Shown: piece after piece, positions 22,004 through 30,745 of the stretch
Layout: every line of letters starts with the position of its first letter
How positions within the stretch are numbered: position 1 is the stretch's first letter
From: Corynebacterium nuruki S6-4
GTDB lineage: Bacteria > Actinomycetota > Actinomycetes > Mycobacteriales > Mycobacteriaceae
DNA: 64,000 bases
Assembly: GCF_007970465.1 (NCBI RefSeq)
Contig: NZ_CP042429.1
Span: 2,046,001 to 2,110,000, forward strand
Direction: 5' to 3'
Program-made: the position numbers and the translations under genes
The notes under the pieces: generated by a model
Databases searched by the model: none
What the model saw: only the letters and a program-made list of their open reading frames with translations
What the model was told of the DNA's origin: nothing

Positions 22004-22171
22004 GCCAGCGTGTCGCGCTACACCTGTGACAACGCCGGATGCGCGACGTCGATCTACCGGGCAGGTCTGCCCCGGGTCGCTGATCTCCGACAATCCGTCA
22101 CCCGTCGGGTGACCCGTTGGATTCTCCTAGCGCGTGGCCATCGACAACACGGGGGACTGCTGCACGGTTAG
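22004..22171 (+). pseudogene. Fragment resembling the N-terminal zinc-binding part of an ISL3-type transposase
   Basis: About 55 codons read YTCDNAGCATSIYRAGLP, then VADLRQSVTRRVTRW. This resembles the Cys-rich N-terminal stretch of ISL3-family transposases. It has no catalytic domain and stops inside the large inverted repeat at 22152-22221. The family call is tentative. Confidence 0.4.
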
Positions 22172-22221
22172 GTGACATCTGCCCTGCAGAGCAGATGTCA
22201 CCTAACCGTGCAGCAGTCCCC
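22152..22221. repeat. Perfect 31-bp inverted repeat with 8-bp loop
   Basis: The left arm is 22152-22182 (starting GGGGACTGCTGCACGG) and the right arm is 22191-22221, its exact reverse complement, with CCTGCAGA between. It lies directly beside the IS5-family element. It could be two head-to-head transposon ends or a hairpin terminator. Confidence 0.9.
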
Positions 22222-22240
22222 TCAGCTCCTCCCGCCCCCC

Positions 22241-22858
22241 CTAGGGCGTGTCTCCTAATGCTTTGAGCCAGGCGACGATCGCAGCCAGGACGGCAGCCCC
22301 GCGGTAGATCACCGCCAGCTTGTCGTACCGGGTCGCCAGTCCCCGCCACTGTTTGAGCAGGTTGAACGACCTCTCCACCACATTGCGGCCCTTGTACGCC
22401 TCCCAGTCCATCTTGGGTGGACGACCGCCGGCAGATCCTTTGCGTTTGCGGGCGTTGACGTGGTCGACCTTCTCCGGGATCACCGCGACGATCCCCCGGT
22501 CCCGCAGGTACTCCCGATTCGCCCGACTCGGGTACGCCCGGTCCGCCATCACCGCATCCGGGGTGGTCCGGGGCCTGCCCGACCGTCCTGCCGGCTGTGG
22601 CACCCGGATATCGTCAATGACCACCTGCAACATACTGCCGTCGTTACGCTGACCTCCGGTGACCACCACCGACAGTGGACGGCCCTTCCCGTCGACGGCG
22701 TGATGGATCTTCGTGCTCAACCCTCCCCGCGAACGCCCAACCCCATGGCCTGCAGGTTCGCACTCATCAAGGTCAGAACAGGCCTGATTCCTGTAATTCG
22801 ACTGGGCCCCCCGTGTGCTGCTCGGGGCGGGTCGTGTTCGTCGCGTGCTGGTGAGCAC
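22241..22858 (-). CDS. IS5-family transposase, C-terminal frame (OrfB)
   Basis: This frame carries the DDE_Tnp_1-type catalytic part: GLSTKIHHAVDGKGRP, then DRAYPSRANREYLRDRG, and the C-terminal YKGRNVVERSFNLLKQWRGLATRYDK with the catalytic Glu. Meaningful homology starts near GRSRGGLS, so the first ~30 residues are probably not translated as drawn. It is reached from OrfA by a frameshift. The TAG stop is completed by the target TA outside the element. Confidence 0.88.
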   Translation of the reverse strand: MLTSTRRTRPAPSSTRGAQSNYRNQACSDLDECEPAGHGVGRSRGGLSTKIHHAVDGKGRPLSVVVTGGQRNDGSMLQVVIDDIRVPQPAGRSGRPRTTPDAVMADRAYPSRANREYLRDRGIVAVIPEKVDHVNARKRKGSAGGRPPKMDWEAYKGRNVVERSFNLLKQWRGLATRYDKLAVIYRGAAVLAAIVAWLKALGDTP

Positions 22859-23226
22859 GGTTGATCGTCGCGTCGACCGAGACGATCCAGCTGATCAGGC
22901 CGGCGGCGTCAGCGTCGGCCAGCAGTGACTGCAGGATCCGGTCCCAGGTCCCGTCGACGGTGTAACGGCGGTGACGTTTCCACACCGTCTGCCAGGGTCC
23001 GAAGTGTTCGGGCAGGTCACGCCAGGGAATCCCGGTGCGGTACCGGTAGATCACCCCTTCGAGGATCTGGCGGGAGTCCCGGAACGGGCGACCCCTCCTG
23101 CCGTCACTGGAGGGTAGGAGGGGTTCGATGCGGGCCCACTGGGCATCGGTGAGTTGCTGGTAGCGGTCGGTGGCGGCCATGAGCCCAGTATGGCGGGACA
23201 CGGCCACTATTTAAAGAGACACGCCC
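22244..23226 (-). mobile_element. IS5-family (IS427-like) insertion sequence, 983 bp
   Basis: The ends match: GGGCGTGTCTCcTAA on the left and, reading inwards from the right, GGGCGTGTCTCtTTAAA. TA flanks both sides as the target duplication. Two overlapping minus-strand frames encode the transposase in two phases. Confidence 0.9.
22773..23180 (-). CDS. IS5-family transposase, N-terminal frame (OrfA)
   Basis: From the ATG at 23180 the protein reads YQQLTDAQWARIEPLLP, the DUF4096-like N-terminal domain of IS427-group transposases, then TGIPWRDLPEHFGPWQTVWKRHRR and DATINRAHQHA. It overlaps OrfB, and a +1 shift would join them. Confidence 0.88.
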   Translation of the reverse strand: MAATDRYQQLTDAQWARIEPLLPSSDGRRGRPFRDSRQILEGVIYRYRTGIPWRDLPEHFGPWQTVWKRHRRYTVDGTWDRILQSLLADADAAGLISWIVSVDATINRAHQHATNTTRPEQHTGGPVELQESGLF

Positions 23227-23340
23227 TAGGAGCACGCCTTCGGGTCACCATGGAGGACTTCCCTGCATCACACTCGACAAGTAGGTATATTCAAAGTTGA
23301 GCGCGTTCGATTTCTATTCTAGATAGTTATTGCTAGGTAG

Positions 23341-24099
23341 GTGACTGGGTTGCAGAGCCGAGGTGATGTCCCGAGCCGGCGCGAACGCAAGCAAGCCGCC
23401 ACGCGGGCGTCAATCTTCGAGGCGGCGTGTGCCCTGTTTCAGGACCGCCCCTTCGATGACGTGACCGTCCAGCAGATCGCCGAAAGGGCTGACCTGGGGG
23501 TGGGTACGCTGTTCTACCACGCCCCGAACAAGGTCGAGATGTTCCTCATGGTGTACAACGTGACACTGGAGCAGGCCATCACGGAAGGAGAGGCCGCTGA
23601 GTCGGTTATGCCCCAGGCTGCCAATCTCTCCGACCGGATCATGTCCCTGGTCCTTCCCATCGCACGGCTGACGGAAAGCCCGCAGGTGGTCAACCTGGTG
23701 CGCTACCACCGGGAGCTGTTGTTCGGTGATTCCGATGGCCCGCACCGCCGGGAAGGCATTGAACTGGTCCGCCGGCTGGAGCAGCATCTAGCCGCCGTCC
23801 TCTGCGCGGCGCTCGGGGGCAACGAACACAGCCACCTCGCGCGGCTCACAGCGAGGACCATTTTCGCTGCGCTGCACTTCGACATCGCCCTCTCTGGCAC
23901 CGATCTCAATTCGGAGACGGGTTTCGTCAGCAACGGCGAGCCCCGCCTCAAGACGCAGATCGACACGGTCGTGCGCGGCTTCGCGGCGCAGGTCAGTTCG
24001 GGCCGAAGCGGGGACGCCACCCCCTCCACCGTCGCCACCTGCGACTCAACCACCACTCCCACTACTACAGATACGGCACTTCTCAAAGAAAGGTCTTGA
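23341..24099 (+). CDS. TetR-family transcriptional regulator, probable controller of oleate hydratase
   Basis: The protein has 252 residues from a GTG start. The N-terminal TetR helix-turn-helix (residues about 10-60: [37 protein letters not shown]) is clear. The C-terminal ligand domain is unassigned, and the last ~35 residues are a Thr/Ser-rich tail. The gene ends 2 bp before the ATG of oleate hydratase on the same strand, so the two are cotranscribed. A fatty acid ligand is a reasonable guess but not shown. Confidence 0.88.
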   Translation: MTGLQSRGDVPSRRERKQAATRASIFEAACALFQDRPFDDVTVQQIAERADLGVGTLFYHAPNKVEMFLMVYNVTLEQAITEGEAAESVMPQAANLSDRIMSLVLPIARLTESPQVVNLVRYHRELLFGDSDGPHRREGIELVRRLEQHLAAVLCAALGGNEHSHLARLTARTIFAALHFDIALSGTDLNSETGFVSNGEPRLKTQIDTVVRGFAAQVSSGRSGDATPSTVATCDSTTTPTTTDTALLKERS

Positions 24100-24101
24100 C
24101 C

Positions 24102-25889
24102 ATGTACTACTCCAACGGTAACTATGAGGCGTTCGCACGCCCACGCAAGCCCGAAGACGCAGACTCGAAGTCTGCATGGATCGTGGGAGCCGGCCTCGCT
24201 GGGCTGGCGGCCGCGGTGTTCCTGATCCGCGACGCACAGGTGCCCGGTAAGCAGATCCACCTTTTCGAGGAGATGCCGCTCTCCGGAGGTTCCCTCGATG
24301 GAATCGACAACCCGGCGATCGGGTTCGTCACCCGTGGCGGCCGCGAGATGGAGAACCACTTCGAGTGCCTGTGGGACATGTACCGCTCGATCCCGTCCCT
24401 TGAGATCGAGGGCGCTTCCTATCTTGACGAGTACTACTGGCTGGATAAGGACGACCCGAACTCCTCGAACTGCCGCCTCATCCACGACCGAGGCAACCGC
24501 GTCACCAGAGACGGAGACTTCACGCTCACCGACGGAGCTCAGGAGGAGATCGTTCGCCTCTGCGTGTTGGCCGAGAGCGAGATCCACGGCAAGACCATCG
24601 AGGACTTCTTCTCGGAGGACTTCTTCGATAGCAACTTCTGGGTGTACTGGTCCACGATGTTCGCCTTTGAGCGGTGGCACTCGCTGGCCGAGATGCGCCG
24701 ATACCTGCTGCGCTTCGTGCACCACATCAAGGGTCTCCCCGATTTCACAGCCCTGAAGTTCAACCGGTACAACCAGTACGAATCGATGGTCAAGCCGCTC
24801 CTGGCCTACCTGCAAGACCACGGTGTCGACATCCGGTATGGCACCACGGTGCGCGACATCCGGGTGAGCGAGACCGGCGACACCAAGGTCGCCACGCAGC
24901 TGCTACTTACAGTCGCCGGAGAGGACCAGGAGATCGACCTCACCAAGGACGATCTGGTGTTCGTGACCAACGGGTCGATCACCGAATCCAGCACCTACGG
25001 TGACCACCACACCCCGGCCCCGCCGACCACCGAGCCCGGTGGCAGTTGGACGCTGTGGAAGAACCTCGCTGCCCAGTCCCCGGACTTCGGACGCCCCGAG
25101 GCGTTCTGCGAGAATCTCCCGGAACGCAGCTGGTTCATCTCCGCTACAGCCACGATCGAGAACATGGGCGTCGACCCGTACATCGAGCGCCTCACCAAGA
25201 GGGATCTGCACGATCGCAAGGTCAACACCGGTGGCATCATCACGGTGACCGACTCCAACTGGCTGCTGAGCTTCGCCATCCACCGTCAGCCCCACTTCAA
25301 GGAGCAGAAGGACAACCAGACCACGGTCTGGATTTATGGTCTATACTCCGACACCGAGGGCGACTACGTCCACAAGAAGATCACGGAGTGCACGGGCGAG
25401 GAGATAACCCAGGAATGGCTTTACCACCTGGGTGTTCCTGAGGCGCTGATCCCCGAGCTTGCGAAGCAGGAGTCGATCAACACCAATCCGGTGTACATGC
25501 CGTTCATCACCTCCTACTTCATGCCTCGTCGCCCGGGTGATCGTCCCGATGTCATCCCGCAGGGTTCCCAGAACCTCGCATTCATCGGCAACTTCGCCGA
25601 GTCCCCGACCCGCGACACTGTGTTCACCACCGAGTACTCGGTGCGCACGGCCATGGAGGCGGTCTACACGCTGCTGAACGTCGACCGTGGCGTGCCCGAG
25701 GTGTTCGCCTCGGCCTACGACATCCGCACCCTCCTCAGCGCCGCGTACTACCTGCGCGACCGGAAGAGCCTGCTGGAGGAGCCTCTTCCCACAAAGTTGC
25801 CCGTGCCCGAGTTCCTCAAGTCGCGCGCGCTCAAGAAGCTCCAAGGCACCTGGATCGAAGAGATGTTGAAGGACGCCCACCTCCTCTGA
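24102..25889 (+). CDS. ohyA: Oleate hydratase (FAD-dependent fatty acid hydratase)
   Basis: The enzyme adds water to the cis-9 double bond of oleate to give 10-hydroxystearate (EC 4.2.1.53), a membrane-associated fatty-acid detoxification reaction. It has 595 residues, the usual length. It shows the FAD-binding [16 protein letters not shown] near residue 30 and the family signature [17 protein letters not shown] near residue 85, which contains the catalytic Glu. The C-terminus has the FAD-contact segment GNFAESPRDT-like ([19 protein letters not shown]). ATG 24102 has a GAAAGG site upstream. It follows the TetR gene with essentially no gap. Confidence 0.96.
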   Translation: MYYSNGNYEAFARPRKPEDADSKSAWIVGAGLAGLAAAVFLIRDAQVPGKQIHLFEEMPLSGGSLDGIDNPAIGFVTRGGREMENHFECLWDMYRSIPSLEIEGASYLDEYYWLDKDDPNSSNCRLIHDRGNRVTRDGDFTLTDGAQEEIVRLCVLAESEIHGKTIEDFFSEDFFDSNFWVYWSTMFAFERWHSLAEMRRYLLRFVHHIKGLPDFTALKFNRYNQYESMVKPLLAYLQDHGVDIRYGTTVRDIRVSETGDTKVATQLLLTVAGEDQEIDLTKDDLVFVTNGSITESSTYGDHHTPAPPTTEPGGSWTLWKNLAAQSPDFGRPEAFCENLPERSWFISATATIENMGVDPYIERLTKRDLHDRKVNTGGIITVTDSNWLLSFAIHRQPHFKEQKDNQTTVWIYGLYSDTEGDYVHKKITECTGEEITQEWLYHLGVPEALIPELAKQESINTNPVYMPFITSYFMPRRPGDRPDVIPQGSQNLAFIGNFAESPTRDTVFTTEYSVRTAMEAVYTLLNVDRGVPEVFASAYDIRTLLSAAYYLRDRKSLLEEPLPTKLPVPEFLKSRALKKLQGTWIEEMLKDAHLL

Positions 25890-25927
25890 GCCTGGGCATC
25901 ACCGGCCAGAACCGTCAGTCGGATGGT

Positions 25928-25973
25928 ACGCGGTGGTCGTCTGGATCCCACGGGATTCGGACGACCACCGCGT
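25928..25973 (+). terminator. Hairpin terminator after oleate hydratase
   Basis: A perfect 14-bp stem (ACGCGGTGGTCGTC / GACGACCACCGCGT) with an 18-nt loop begins 39 bp after the stop codon. There is no long U-run, as is common in high-GC actinobacteria. Confidence 0.7.
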
Positions 25974-26018
25974 GTCTTGGCATTGCTTCAGCTCGCTCAG
26001 CACCAGGAGGGTAGAACG

Positions 26019-26132
26019 ATGAACGTCGCGATCGATCTGACATTGCCCTTCACTGGAATCTGTCTGGTCCACAACAGCCCCGCCGAGCGCGTCCCGAGCC
26101 ACGGCACGGAGAGGAAAGCGCCCATCGCGTGA
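26019..26132 (+). CDS. Short ORF of 37 residues with strong ribosome-binding site; possible truncated gene
   Basis: The ATG at 26019 is preceded by AGGAGGG at good spacing. The product starts MNVAIDLTLPFTG and resembles no family I recognise. It may be the start of a gene whose remainder was lost at the repeat and relic boundary that follows, since a tandem repeat begins 12 bp after its stop. It could also be chance. Confidence 0.3.
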   Translation: MNVAIDLTLPFTGICLVHNSPAERVPSHGTERKAPIA

Positions 26133-26143
26133 ACCGGGGGCTC

Positions 26144-26217
26144 CGTCAGTGGCATATGCGTTGACGCAAGGGCGTCGCGTCGTCAGTGGCATATGCGTTG
26201 ACGCAAGGGCGTCGCGT
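26144..26217. repeat. Two tandem copies of a 37-bp repeat
   Basis: The units 26144-26180 and 26181-26217 are identical and abut each other. Each contains CATATG and a short palindrome GACGC-n-GCGTC. The repeat lies in a gene-poor gap (25890-26291) that otherwise holds the terminator and the short ORF. Confidence 0.9.
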
Positions 26218-26291
26218 CGCCCGCGGTTGACGGGCTCGCCGAACAACCCGATCCTCAGGGAAGTAGTCGTCTAACAGGGTTTTAAGCCCCA

Positions 26292-26573
26292 GTCGTCTCC
26301 CCGGAACAGGCTTCCGCCCACATCCTGGCCACCAACATCGGAGTCACGCTGCATCAGATCATCCAGGGGTACCCTGATCCTGACCTTTCTGCGGCGGTGC
26401 GCAACGGGGCGATCGACGCGATTACCGGCACTGGAGGGCGCGATGGCATTGACGGCTCCGGTGCTATCTCGGCGGTCACCGAGCTCGCTGCGTCCAACCC
26501 GGATGTTCTGGGCCCTACCGAGACACACCTCCTGCAGGAATGGCTGCGGAAACTGAAGAGCTCAAAGCACTGA
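26292..26573 (+). pseudogene. C-terminal fragment of a TetR-like regulator (copy A)
   Basis: About 93 codons read VVSPEQASAHILATNIGVTL, then HQIIQGYPDPDLSAAV, and end EWLRKLKSSKH. The helical pattern resembles the ligand domain of TetR-family repressors, but no DNA-binding half is present. Its last ~40 residues closely match an inverted fragment at 30746-30958. The parent family is tentative. Confidence 0.5.
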
Positions 26574-26775
26574 CGTCACCATCCAGTTAGCGACAATGAT
26601 GTGAATTTGTTCGCTACATGGCGTGGATTCTTGAACGCTGTGTGGCGCCTCGGAGTGCCTCCTCGTGAGACACGGCTCCGGTACGACGGTCAGCAGTCAC
26701 GACGGAGCGTGCGTCAGGCAGGATCATGTGTTCGGTGTCGAGCTGCTCGTCCTCACGGACAGAGCACGGCTGCGG

Positions 26776-27165
26776 CTACATAATCGCGGCGACTGCCAAC
26801 ACCACGGTGGCCAGCAGGGGGAGCGCCCCCTGCTTCAGGGCTGCGCCGCGTTTGTCTCGAGACGTCAGCCAGAGCACCGCGGCGGCGCCTGACATGCTCA
26901 CGGTGCCGGCCAGGACCAGTGCCAGTCCGGCTCCGTCGGAGGCACCTGCCGTGAGAAGCACCACGCCGAAGATGACCTCGATGGCCAGGAACAAATTGTA
27001 GAATCCCTGGTTGAATGCCATTTCTCTGGTGTTGTCAGCTTCCTTGGCTGTGAGGCCGAAGACTGCACGGGTCCGTTCACTCGTCCAGGCCATGGATTCG
27101 AGGTAGAAGATGAGCACGTGAAGTAGAGCGGCTGTGATTGCCAGGATCGAACCTGTGATGAGCAT
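26776..27165 (-). CDS. DUF1304 family membrane protein
   Basis: The protein has 129 residues with four hydrophobic helices. It has the DUF1304 features ITAALLHVLIFYLESMAW at the N-terminus and REMAFNQGFYNLFLA in the middle. The function of the family is unknown. It is the last gene of a minus-strand run with the quinone oxidoreductase, Ohr and OhrR, so it may respond to organic peroxide or quinone stress. Confidence 0.88.
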   Translation of the reverse strand: MLITGSILAITAALLHVLIFYLESMAWTSERTRAVFGLTAKEADNTREMAFNQGFYNLFLAIEVIFGVVLLTAGASDGAGLALVLAGTVSMSGAAAVLWLTSRDKRGAALKQGALPLLATVVLAVAAIM

Positions 27166-27218
27166 TGCTGTTCGGCCTCTGTTTTCTTTGCCTGTGGTCT
27201 GGGTTTGGTGTCGACCGG

Positions 27219-28196
27219 TCAGAACCGGAGTAGGACCTTGCCGGTACGCCCGGAGGACTTGCTGGCGAGCATCGCTTCGCTGAAGTCGGAGACATCGAAG
27301 ACGCCGGCGACCGGAAGGGTGACATTACCGTCCGAGATCCGTGAGATCAGTTCGGCGAAGAGTCCGGACTTCTTCTCGGGCTCCATTTCCTGGCTGATCT
27401 TGCTGCCCCAGAATCCCCGGACGGTGATGTCTTTGAAGATCACCGGGCCGGAGGGGACTGTCATCGTCGGGCCACCCATCGCGCCGAAGCACACGAGGGT
27501 GGCGCCCTCTCCGAGTACGGAGACGAGATCGGCGGTCGCCTGGCCACCGACTGAGTCCAGTCCGGTCGCTACCCGCGCACCGCCGGTGATCTCCTGCAGC
27601 TTCTCTCGCCAGGCAGGATCCTCGGTGGAGAGCACGTCAGTGATACCTTCCGCCGCGAGGTCGGCGACCGCTGCGTCACGGCGGACCAGGCCGATGACGT
27701 GGATGCCACGTGCCTTGGCGAGCTGGGCAAGGATTCTGCCGACGGCGCCGTTGGCGGAGTTCTGGATCAGCCGGTCACCCTCGTTCAGGTCTAGGAAGTC
27801 CAGCAGGCTGATGGCGCTGAAGGGCATCGATACCAGCTGTGATGCACTGTCGTCGGTCAACTGGTCGGGAACCGGGATCGCCCCTGCGGCATCGATCAGC
27901 GCGTATTCTGACCAGGTTCCGAAGGAGGTTGCGCTGACCACCCGCTGCCCGGGCACGAAGCCGGAGACTCCAGGGCCGAGGGCGTCAATGGTGCCAAGAA
28001 CCTCCGTGCCGGCGTGCGCGGGGAGATCGGGAACGAAGCCGTAGGTTCCCCGGATCGTCCAGATATCGTGGTTGTGGATGGGTGACAGGTTCACCCGGAT
28101 CCTGACTTGCCCCTCCGAGGGCTCGGGCATGTTTTCCTCGGTGAGGTGTAGGACATCCTCGGGTTCTCCGAAGCTGTCGTGAATGAGGCTGCGCAT
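27219..28196 (-). CDS. MDR-family zinc-type alcohol dehydrogenase/quinone oxidoreductase
   Basis: The protein has 325 residues. The N-terminal GroES-like domain (GEPEDVLHL...NLSPIHNHDIWTIRG) is followed by an NAD(P)H-binding Rossmann domain with NSANGAVGRILAQLAKARG near residue 140. Structural-zinc cysteines are absent, which points to the quinone reductase or enoyl reductase branch. It would reduce quinones or electrophilic enones with NADPH. It lies between ohr and the DUF1304 gene on the same strand, 59 bp after ohr, consistent with one peroxide-responsive operon. Confidence 0.85.
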   Translation of the reverse strand: MRSLIHDSFGEPEDVLHLTEENMPEPSEGQVRIRVNLSPIHNHDIWTIRGTYGFVPDLPAHAGTEVLGTIDALGPGVSGFVPGQRVVSATSFGTWSEYALIDAAGAIPVPDQLTDDSASQLVSMPFSAISLLDFLDLNEGDRLIQNSANGAVGRILAQLAKARGIHVIGLVRRDAAVADLAAEGITDVLSTEDPAWREKLQEITGGARVATGLDSVGGQATADLVSVLGEGATLVCFGAMGGPTMTVPSGPVIFKDITVRGFWGSKISQEMEPEKKSGLFAELISRISDGNVTLPVAGVFDVSDFSEAMLASKSSGRTGKVLLRF

Positions 28197-28255
28197 TGGT
28201 GTCTCCTTCGTGTGTGGTTGGGGGATACTGGTCCGGTAGGTGGCCGCGGGAGTGG

Positions 28256-28678
28256 TCAGTCGTCGACGACGGAGACTGTCACCTGAATGTTCCCGCGGGT
28301 GGCGTTGGAGTAGGGGCAGACCTGGTGGGCGGCATCGGCGAGGGCCTGAGCCTCATCGGTCGGCATGTCGGGAATCGTGACTTCGAGGTGCACGCTGAGC
28401 TCGAATCCGCCGTTGCCGTTGGAACCGATGCCGACCCGGGTGCCCACCGAGCTGTCGGCCACGGAGACCTTCTTTGTTCGGGCGACCGTCTGGAGAGCGG
28501 AATGGAAACAGGCCGCGTAACCGGCAGCGAAGAGGAGCTCGGGGTTGGCGCCGTCGCCGCTGCCTCCCATTTCGGTGGGGATGGCGAGATCCAGGTCCAG
28601 GCGTCCGTCGGATGTTGCGACGTGTCCGTTGCGGCCGGCGCCTGTGGCCAGTGCCTCTGCCGTGTAGAGCGGGGTCAT
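28256..28678 (-). CDS. ohr: Organic hydroperoxide resistance protein (Ohr, OsmC superfamily)
   Basis: This 140-residue thiol peroxidase reduces organic hydroperoxides in the cytoplasm. The two redox cysteines are in place: Cys in GYAACFHSAL and Cys in VCPYSNATRGNI. The start at 28678 gives the usual N-terminus MTPLYTAEALATG, with a GAAAGG-type site upstream. The upstream gene ohrR ends 1 bp before this start, so the two are translated together. Confidence 0.94.
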   Translation of the reverse strand: MTPLYTAEALATGAGRNGHVATSDGRLDLDLAIPTEMGGSGDGANPELLFAAGYAACFHSALQTVARTKKVSVADSSVGTRVGIGSNGNGGFELSVHLEVTIPDMPTDEAQALADAAHQVCPYSNATRGNIQVTVSVVDD

Positions 28679-28679
28679 G

Positions 28680-29132
28680 TCAGTCCTTTCGGGTGGGGGT
28701 GTGTGATGTGGGGGCGGGGTCTTGATGGCCGAGTTGCCGCAGGCTCCGGATGAGCCCGCTGGCGGTGGCGTCATCGGTGACTCCCATCGCGGCTGCGACG
28801 TCCCGGGGGATCCGGGACAGCGGTTCCCGCAGCTGCTCACCGGCTTCTGTGAGTCTGACGTTGACCACCCGCTCGTCTTCCGGGGTGCGGTGCCGGCTGA
28901 CGTAGCCGGCCTGCTCCAGGCGCTTCAGCAGCGGGGAGAGGGTGCCGGAATCCAGCTGCATCTCCTCCCCGAGTTCGCGGATGGTCCGGGGTCCCTGGTT
29001 CCAGAGGACGTAGAGCACCAGGTACTGGGGGTACGTGAGGTTCCAGGGCTCGAGCAACTCCCGGTACGTGCGTGTGGTCTTACGGCTTGCGGAGTAGAGG
29101 GCGAAGCATAGCATGCGGTCGGTGGCTCCCAT
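28680..29132 (-). CDS. ohrR: OhrR, MarR-family organic-peroxide sensor
   Basis: This 150-residue winged-helix repressor has the peroxide-sensing Cys in the classical LCFALYSASR motif near the N-terminus. The DNA-binding helix and wing are in LDSGTLSPLLKRLEQAGYVSRHRTPEDERV. Oxidation of the Cys by organic hydroperoxides releases DNA and induces ohr and, probably, the two genes behind it. The start at 29132 is preferred over an upstream in-frame start. An operator-like palindrome lies just upstream. Confidence 0.93.
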   Translation of the reverse strand: MGATDRMLCFALYSASRKTTRTYRELLEPWNLTYPQYLVLYVLWNQGPRTIRELGEEMQLDSGTLSPLLKRLEQAGYVSRHRTPEDERVVNVRLTEAGEQLREPLSRIPRDVAAAMGVTDDATASGLIRSLRQLGHQDPAPTSHTPTRKD

Positions 29133-29140
29133 GTCGACAA

Positions 29141-29168
29141 CTATTGCACACATTTCAATTGTGCACAA
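29141..29168 (-). promoter_or_regulatory. Probable OhrR operator
   Basis: TTGTGCACAA (29159-29168) is a perfect 10-bp palindrome, and ATTGCACACA lies at 29142-29151. Both are just upstream of ohrR, in the AT-rich context expected of MarR/OhrR sites. Autoregulation of the four-gene unit is inferred. Confidence 0.55.
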
Positions 29169-29211
29169 CCTTTATTGTGGCAGCAGGGCCCTCGCAGTGC
29201 CATCCCCAACT

Positions 29212-29226
29212 TTGCAACAGCACCAC
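29212..29226. repeat. Second IS6-family end remnant
   Basis: CTTTGCAACAGCACC is repeated exactly here as at 21981, without an adjacent IS6 transposase. It marks the right edge of the ohr unit and the start of the IS256 region. Confidence 0.45.
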
Positions 29227-29288
29227 GGCGTGGATTCTTGGCCGCTGCGCGCCATCATCGCCAACCGGTTGGGGTCAAGTCCGGGGAA

Positions 29289-30716
29289 GTGGTGTATCTC
29301 CCTTCCGCTGAAACAAAAGCGCGTGACACCAGGTCAAGGACCATCACGGGCCTGATAACGGGCTCCGCTCATGCTGCCTCCTGCACCCGGTCGTCGCCGT
29401 CGACGTCGATGACGTTGGCGCCTATCACCGTCCGGGTATGCTCCAGACTCGTCAGCGACATGTACCGCTTCTGCTGGATCCAGTCATCATGCTGCTCTGC
29501 GAGCACTGCCCCGACCAGACGGACCACCGCATCGCGGTTAGGGAAGATCCCCACGACATCGGTACGCCGGCGGATCTCCCGGTTCAGCCGCTCGGTGGGG
29601 TTGTTGGACCAGACCTTGGTCCACACCGCCTTCGGCGTGTTGGTGAACGCCAACAGCTCGTCGAGAGCTTCCTCGAGGTAGTCGGCGACATGCGGGAACT
29701 TGCTCTGACAGAAGCTGACGACCTCACGGGCCTGGTCCCACACCGCGGCAGCATCAGGCTGCTGGAAGATCGTCTGGAACATCGCCGACAACGTCGGCCA
29801 CTGGGTCTTGGACACCATGGACGACAGGTTCTTGGCGAAATGCGTCCGGCAGCGCTGCCACGACGCGTTCGGCAGGACCTCACCGATCGCGTGCTGGATA
29901 CCCAGGTGCGCATCACTGGTGACCAGGAACACCTGGTCCAGTCCGCGGGCCTTCAGGTCGCGGAAGAAGCCGGTCCAGGAGGCCACGGACTCTGCCGTGG
30001 CGACCTGCATGCCCAATAACTCCCGGTAACCTTCCGCGTTGACCCCGGTCGCCAGCAGCACCGACGTCTTCACGACCCGACCGCCTTCGCGGACTTTCAT
30101 CGTCAGCGCATCGCAGGACACGTACAGGTACGGCCCAGTGTCGAGTGGGCGGTGGCGGAAATCCTCAACCATGGAGTCAAGGTCCCTGGCCATTTCGGAC
30201 ACCTGGGACTTCGACAGGTTGGTGATCCCCAGGCTGGCGACCAGGTCGTTCATTCTTCGGGTGGAGACACCCTTGAGGTAGCAGGTCGCGATGACGGTGC
30301 TCAAAGCTCGCTCGGCCCGGCTTCGTCGTTCCAGCAGCCAGTCGGGGAAGAACGACCCGGAGCGGAGCTTGGGAACGGCGACGTCGACGGTGCCGACACG
30401 GGTGTCGAGGTCGCGGTGACGGTAACCGTTGCGGGTGTTGGTGCGGGACTCGCTGGTGGTGGCGTAGTCCGCGCCGCAGACCTGATCGGCCTGGGTGGAC
30501 AGGATCTGGTTGATGAAGCTCTGCAGCATCTGGCGCATCAGGTCCGGGGAGGCCTGGGTGAGCAGTTCGTCGAGGTAGGTTGACGGGTCGATATGATGAG
30601 GGCTGGTGACCATCGTGGAGTCCCTTTCGAGGATATGTAGGAGTTGAGTCGAAAGGTACCTGCGGTGGTCGCCGTCGTCGTGGACGGGCGGTCACCGGCA
30701 GTTACAGATACACCAC
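29289..30716 (-). mobile_element. IS256-family insertion sequence (~1.43 kb)
   Basis: The inverted ends share GTGGTGTATCT (29289-29299, and its complement at 30706-30716). A full-length mutator-type transposase lies between them. No matching 8-9-bp duplication is visible beyond the ends, so the exact borders are uncertain or one side has been rearranged. Confidence 0.8.
29369..30613 (-). CDS. IS256-family (mutator) transposase
   Basis: The protein has 414 residues, full length for the family. It shows SCDALTMKVRE (first catalytic Asp), VTSDAHLGIQHAI (second Asp), CRTHFAKN, and the catalytic Glu region SNNPTERLNREIRRRTDVVGIFPN, which is the mutator-family signature. The frame appears intact and the element could be active. 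Confidence 0.95.
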   Translation of the reverse strand: MVTSPHHIDPSTYLDELLTQASPDLMRQMLQSFINQILSTQADQVCGADYATTSESRTNTRNGYRHRDLDTRVGTVDVAVPKLRSGSFFPDWLLERRSRAERALSTVIATCYLKGVSTRRMNDLVASLGITNLSKSQVSEMARDLDSMVEDFRHRPLDTGPYLYVSCDALTMKVREGGRVVKTSVLLATGVNAEGYRELLGMQVATAESVASWTGFFRDLKARGLDQVFLVTSDAHLGIQHAIGEVLPNASWQRCRTHFAKNLSSMVSKTQWPTLSAMFQTIFQQPDAAAVWDQAREVVSFCQSKFPHVADYLEEALDELLAFTNTPKAVWTKVWSNNPTERLNREIRRRTDVVGIFPNRDAVVRLVGAVLAEQHDDWIQQKRYMSLTSLEHTRTVIGANVIDVDGDDRVQEAA

Positions 30717-30745
30717 GCTAGAGGACGTAACCCCGGTTGGTGACG

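Noticed and set aside
26144..26217. 37-bp repeats considered as a short CRISPR
   Set aside because: There are only two units and they abut each other without a spacer; no cas genes are present.
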